Shown in pieces: positions 5,773 through 8,210 of a DNA stretch of 8,210 nucleotides; positions within the stretch are counted from its first letter, which is position 1, and each line of letters begins with the position of its first letter. The notes under the pieces were generated by a model. The model was not told the DNA's origin. It was given only the letters and a program-made list of their open reading frames with translations, and did no database searches. A program made the translations under genes and the position numbers. Source of the DNA: Candidatus Odyssella thessalonicensis (lineage in GTDB: Bacteria > Pseudomonadota > Alphaproteobacteria > Bin65); the NCBI GenBank assembly GCA_005240015.1, contig SBBV01000055.1, forward strand, positions 1 through 8,210. The letters are read 5' to 3'.

Positions 5773-7164
5773 TTACGCCACCGTGCGCAGGTGGAATGAT
5801 TTCGGCCGAGTCAGGTGGTCGAAGCCGAGCTTCGAGAGCGTGCAGCCGCGGCCGGAATCCTTGACGCCGGTCCAGGCCAGCTCGGGATCGAGATAGTCGC
5901 AGCGGTTCATGAACCAGGTGCCGGTCTCCACCGCATCGCCGATGCGGAGCGCCGCCGCCTCGTCCTGCGTCCAGATCGCGGCCGTGAGCCCGTAGCGGCT
6001 GTCGTTCATGAGGCGGATCGCCTGGTCGTCCGATTTCACCTTCATGACGCCGATGACGGGTCCGAAGCTCTCTTCGGTCATCACGCGCATCGAATGATCG
6101 ACGTTCACCAGCACTTGCGGCGCAAGATAGGGCGTTCCCGCCCTGTCGCGCGCGAAGCGCTTCGCGTCGATGAGCGCCCTGGCGCCCTGCTTCACCGCCT
6201 CGGCCGTCTGGCCGCGCACGAAATCGGCCGCGGCCGCGCGCACCATCGGCCCCAGGGTCGTCTCGGGCTTCAAGGGATCGTCGAGCACGTAGGTGTCAGT
6301 GAGATCGACGAAGCCCTTGACGAAGGGCTCGTAGACCGCTTCGTGCACGTAGATGCGCTCGATGCCGCAGCAGCTCTGGCCCGAATTGAAGAAGCTGCCG
6401 TCGACGAGATTCTCGACCGCATGGTCGAGCTTGGCGTCGGCGCGCACATAGGCGGGGTCCTTGCCGCCGAGCTCGAGGCCGGTGGCGATGAAGCGGCCGG
6501 CCGCGGCGCGCTGGATCGCATGCCCGCCCTCGACCGAGCCGGTGAACGCGACGAAATCGACGCCGTCGGAGGCGACGAGCTTCTCGGTGTCGGCGTGCGA
6601 GATGTGCAGGACCTGCATCACGCCCGCCGGCAGCCCCGCGGCGGCGAAGCCTTCGGCGAAACGCTCGGCCACGAGCGGCGTCTGGCTCGAATGCTTCAAG
6701 ATCACGGCATTGCCGGCGAGGATCGCGGGCACCACGGCGTTGACGGCGGTGAGAAACGGGTAGTTCCAGGGCGCGATCACCAGCACGACGCCGAGCGGCT
6801 CCTTGCGGATGAAGCGCGTGAAGCCGGCGCGCGCGGCGGCTTTCACGTCGACGAGGCCCTCGGGCGCCAGCGCCGCCATCGTCTCGGCGCGCTCGCACAT
6901 GCGCTCGACCTCCATCGGCGTATAGCGCACCGGCCGGCCCATCTGGCGCGTGAGCTCCGTGCCGATCTCGTCCTTCCTGGCGCGCATCGCGGCGACGAAG
7001 CGCTTCACCACGTCGACGCGCGCCGAAAGCGGGACGGCACGCCATACACGCTGCGACTTCTTCGCCGCGGCGAGCGCCGCCGCGACCTCCGCGCCGCCGG
7101 CGAGGCTCCGCCGCGCGACGACGCTGCCGTCGATCGGCGATACGACCGTGATCTCGCCGGTCAT
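5773..7164 (-). CDS. NAD(P)-dependent aldehyde dehydrogenase
   Basis: This 463-residue member of the aldehyde dehydrogenase superfamily oxidises an aldehyde to the carboxylic acid in the cytoplasm. Catalytic residues are all present: N134 in the APWNYP motif, K157 in the cofactor-binding NAVILKHSS segment, the general base E231 in ELGGKDP, the nucleophile C265 in SGQSCCG, and EESFGPV at 364-370. Length is normal to slightly short for the family. The ATG at 7164 is chosen because MTGEITVVSPIDGS begins the usual N-terminal strand; the open frame upstream to 7302 covers a repeat and the end of the ligase gene. It starts 52 bp after the ligase stop. The context suggests it acts on an aldehyde made by the alcohol dehydrogenase, perhaps still carrying a gamma-glutamyl group. 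Substrate not determinable. Confidence 0.93.
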   Translation of the reverse strand: MTGEITVVSPIDGSVVARRSLAGGAEVAAALAAAKKSQRVWRAVPLSARVDVVKRFVAAMRARKDEIGTELTRQMGRPVRYTPMEVERMCERAETMAALAPEGLVDVKAAARAGFTRFIRKEPLGVVLVIAPWNYPFLTAVNAVVPAILAGNAVILKHSSQTPLVAERFAEGFAAAGLPAGVMQVLHISHADTEKLVASDGVDFVAFTGSVEGGHAIQRAAAGRFIATGLELGGKDPAYVRADAKLDHAVENLVDGSFFNSGQSCCGIERIYVHEAVYEPFVKGFVDLTDTYVLDDPLKPETTLGPMVRAAAADFVRGQTAEAVKQGARALIDAKRFARDRAGTPYLAPQVLVNVDHSMRVMTEESFGPVIGVMKVKSDDQAIRLMNDSRYGLTAAIWTQDEAAALRIGDAVETGTWFMNRCDYLDPELAWTGVKDSGRGCTLSKLGFDHLTRPKSFHLRTVA

Positions 7165-7167
7165 CGA

Positions 7168-7180
7168 CGCCAACCTGGCG
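7168..7180 (-). promoter_or_regulatory. Hairpin over the aldehyde dehydrogenase ribosome-binding site
   Basis: CGCCA-ACC-TGGCG (5-bp arms, 3-nt loop) lies 3 nt before the ATG at 7164. The only Shine-Dalgarno-like AGG, 9 nt from the ATG, falls in this hairpin, so translation may depend on coupling to the upstream ligase gene. The stem is short and could be chance. Confidence 0.3.
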
Positions 7181-7181
7181 A

Positions 7182-7208
7182 GGGGTGCTTCGCTTCGCTC
7201 AGCATGAC
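7182..7208 (-). repeat. Short intergenic repeat-like sequence
   Basis: On the minus strand this reads GTCATGCTGAGCGAAGCGAA followed by gcacccc, with GAAGC/GAGCGAAGC iterations. From memory it resembles a short repeat scattered through many alphaproteobacterial intergenic regions. Only one copy is present in this window, so its repeat status cannot be shown here. Confidence 0.5.
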
Positions 7209-7216
7209 GAACTGCG

Positions 7217-8210
7217 TCAAATGATCTCGAGATACCGCTCGAGTTCCCAATCGGTGATGTGCTTCCGGAATTCGCGCTCTTCCCATTCGCGCGTGGCGGC
7301 ATAATGGTCGACGAAGGGCTTGCCGAACAGCTCCTTCGCGGTCTTGGACTGCTTGAGGCGATCGGCCGCCTCCATCAAGGTGCGCGGCAGCTGGAGCCGG
7401 TCCGCGTGCTGCTTGGCGTAGGAATTGCCCTTCACCGGCTCGCTGAGCTTCAGCTTGTTCTCGATGCCCCAGAGGCCCGAGCCGAGCGCGGTGGCGAGCG
7501 CCAGATACGGGTTCGCGTCGGCGGCCGCGATGCGATACTCGACGCGCGTCGATTTTTCCGAGCCCGGAATCACGCGCAGCGCCGTGGTGCGGTTCTCGAC
7601 GCCCCAGCTCGCCACCGTCGGCGCCCAGAAACCGGGGATGAGCCGGCGATAGGAGTTCACGGTCGGCGCCACCATCGCCAGGAGCTCCGGCATCAGCAAT
7701 TGCTGGCCGGCGACGAAGCTCCGCATCGTCTCGCTCATGCCGTACGCGGATTTGGGATCGTGGAACGCGGACCTGCTGCCCTTGGCGCCGCGCCAGAGCG
7801 ACATGTGGATGTGGCCGCCGGCGCCGGGCCAGTCCTTCGACCACTTCGCCATGAAGCTCGCCATCCAGCCGCGCCGCTCGGCCAGCACCTTGGTGAACGT
7901 CTTGAAGAGCGCGGCCCGGTCGGCGCTCTCGACGCCGGCCGCGATGCGCAGCGCCGCCTCGAACGCGCCGGCGCCGGTCTCGGTGTGGAGGCCCTCGAGC
8001 CCGCAGTCCATCTTCTCGGTGAGATCGAGCAGATCGCGATACCACTCGGCGAAGACCGAGTTGCGCAGCACCGAATAGCCGAAGAAGCCGGGCGTGATCG
8101 GCCGCAGATTACGGAAGCCCTTCTCGCGGATCGACTGCGGCGTCTCGGCGAAGACGAAGAACTCGTATTCGAAGCCGACCTTGACCTCGAAGCCGAGCCT
8201 GGCCGCCCGC
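7217..8210 (-). CDS. Glutamine synthetase-like gamma-glutamyl-amine ligase (N-terminus outside window)
   Basis: The frame stays open to the right edge; residues encoded by 8209-8072 (KVGFEYEFFVFAETPQSI, then LRPITPGFFGYSVLRNS) are continuous with the rest, so the true start lies beyond. About 330 residues of the catalytic domain are visible. Glutamine-synthetase landmarks in order are the EYEF metal-binding strand, HTETGAGAFEAAL (equivalent of the glutamine-synthetase E-x-GPGQ-x-E segment), GGHIHMSLW, NSYRRLIPGFWAP, VENRTTALRVI, the R-x-E-x-R-like STRVEYRIAAADANPYLALA, and the C-terminal ITDWELERYLEII. The family joins glutamate to a nitrogen compound using ATP. Divergence from housekeeping GlnA and the two dehydrogenases downstream favour an organic amine (as in PuuA, IpuC or GMAS) over ammonia. 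No promoter is visible because the 5' end is missing. Confidence 0.88.
   Translation of the reverse strand, partial: RAARLGFEVKVGFEYEFFVFAETPQSIREKGFRNLRPITPGFFGYSVLRNSVFAEWYRDLLDLTEKMDCGLEGLHTETGAGAFEAALRIAAGVESADRAALFKTFTKVLAERRGWMASFMAKWSKDWPGAGGHIHMSLWRGAKGSRSAFHDPKSAYGMSETMRSFVAGQQLLMPELLAMVAPTVNSYRRLIPGFWAPTVASWGVENRTTALRVIPGSEKSTRVEYRIAAADANPYLALATALGSGLWGIENKLKLSEPVKGNSYAKQHADRLQLPRTLMEAADRLKQSKTAKELFGKPFVDHYAATREWEEREFRKHITDWELERYLEII

Noticed and set aside
5815..7224. 469-residue plus-strand ORF opposite the aldehyde dehydrogenase gene, and a similar 373-residue one at 4565-5686
   Set aside because: Both are antisense to well-supported enzymes, and their compositions are the usual by-product of third-position GC bias.
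7165..7302. 46-residue N-terminal extension of the aldehyde dehydrogenase frame
   Set aside because: It covers the end of the ligase gene and a repeat. The aldehyde dehydrogenase fold begins at the ATG at 7164.

Overview
The window is about 8.2 kb of GC-rich DNA with alphaproteobacterial character, most likely Rhizobiales/Hyphomicrobiales or a neighbouring order. Pointers are the codon use, the repeat built on GTCGTCCCCGCGAAAGCGGG at 5637-5749, the short repeat around 7182-7208, and the gene families. I assign no genus.

Left part (1-1887). The 3' end of a plus-strand Na+/phosphate cotransporter gene enters from the left edge and stops at 293. A small charged hypothetical ORF (356-688, +) follows. 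Convergent to it are two tandem minus-strand genes for secreted PAN/Apple-domain proteins. They are clear paralogues: a 207-aa protein with an extra beta-rich C-terminal domain (936-1559) and a 109-aa protein with only the PAN domain (585-914). The 3' tail of the cotransporter gene (236-291) is repeated almost exactly at 1753-1808, so a direct repeat brackets the hypothetical ORF and both PAN genes. The gene-poor stretch 1560-1887 also holds a plausible PAN promoter, a 15-bp palindrome and a hairpin.

Right part (1888-8210). Four minus-strand genes form one catabolic cluster. In transcription order they are a glutamine-synthetase-like ligase (partial, runs off the right edge), an aldehyde dehydrogenase, a group III iron-containing alcohol dehydrogenase, and an 817-aa FAD oxidoreductase fused to a GcvT-type folate domain (dimethylglycine/sarcosine dehydrogenase family). 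All recognisable catalytic motifs are intact.

The combination suggests use of an amine or amino alcohol as carbon and nitrogen source. The ligase would gamma-glutamylate the amine, the alcohol and aldehyde dehydrogenases would oxidise the side chain to the acid, and the folate-linked oxidoreductase would demethylate an N-methylglycine-type compound. The substrate cannot be read from sequence. Structured intergenic DNA (an inverted REP-like repeat, an AT-rich dyad, and a repeat plus hairpin) separates the four genes, so expression may be uneven along the cluster. I see no phage, CRISPR, transposase or defence genes and no tRNA or rRNA.
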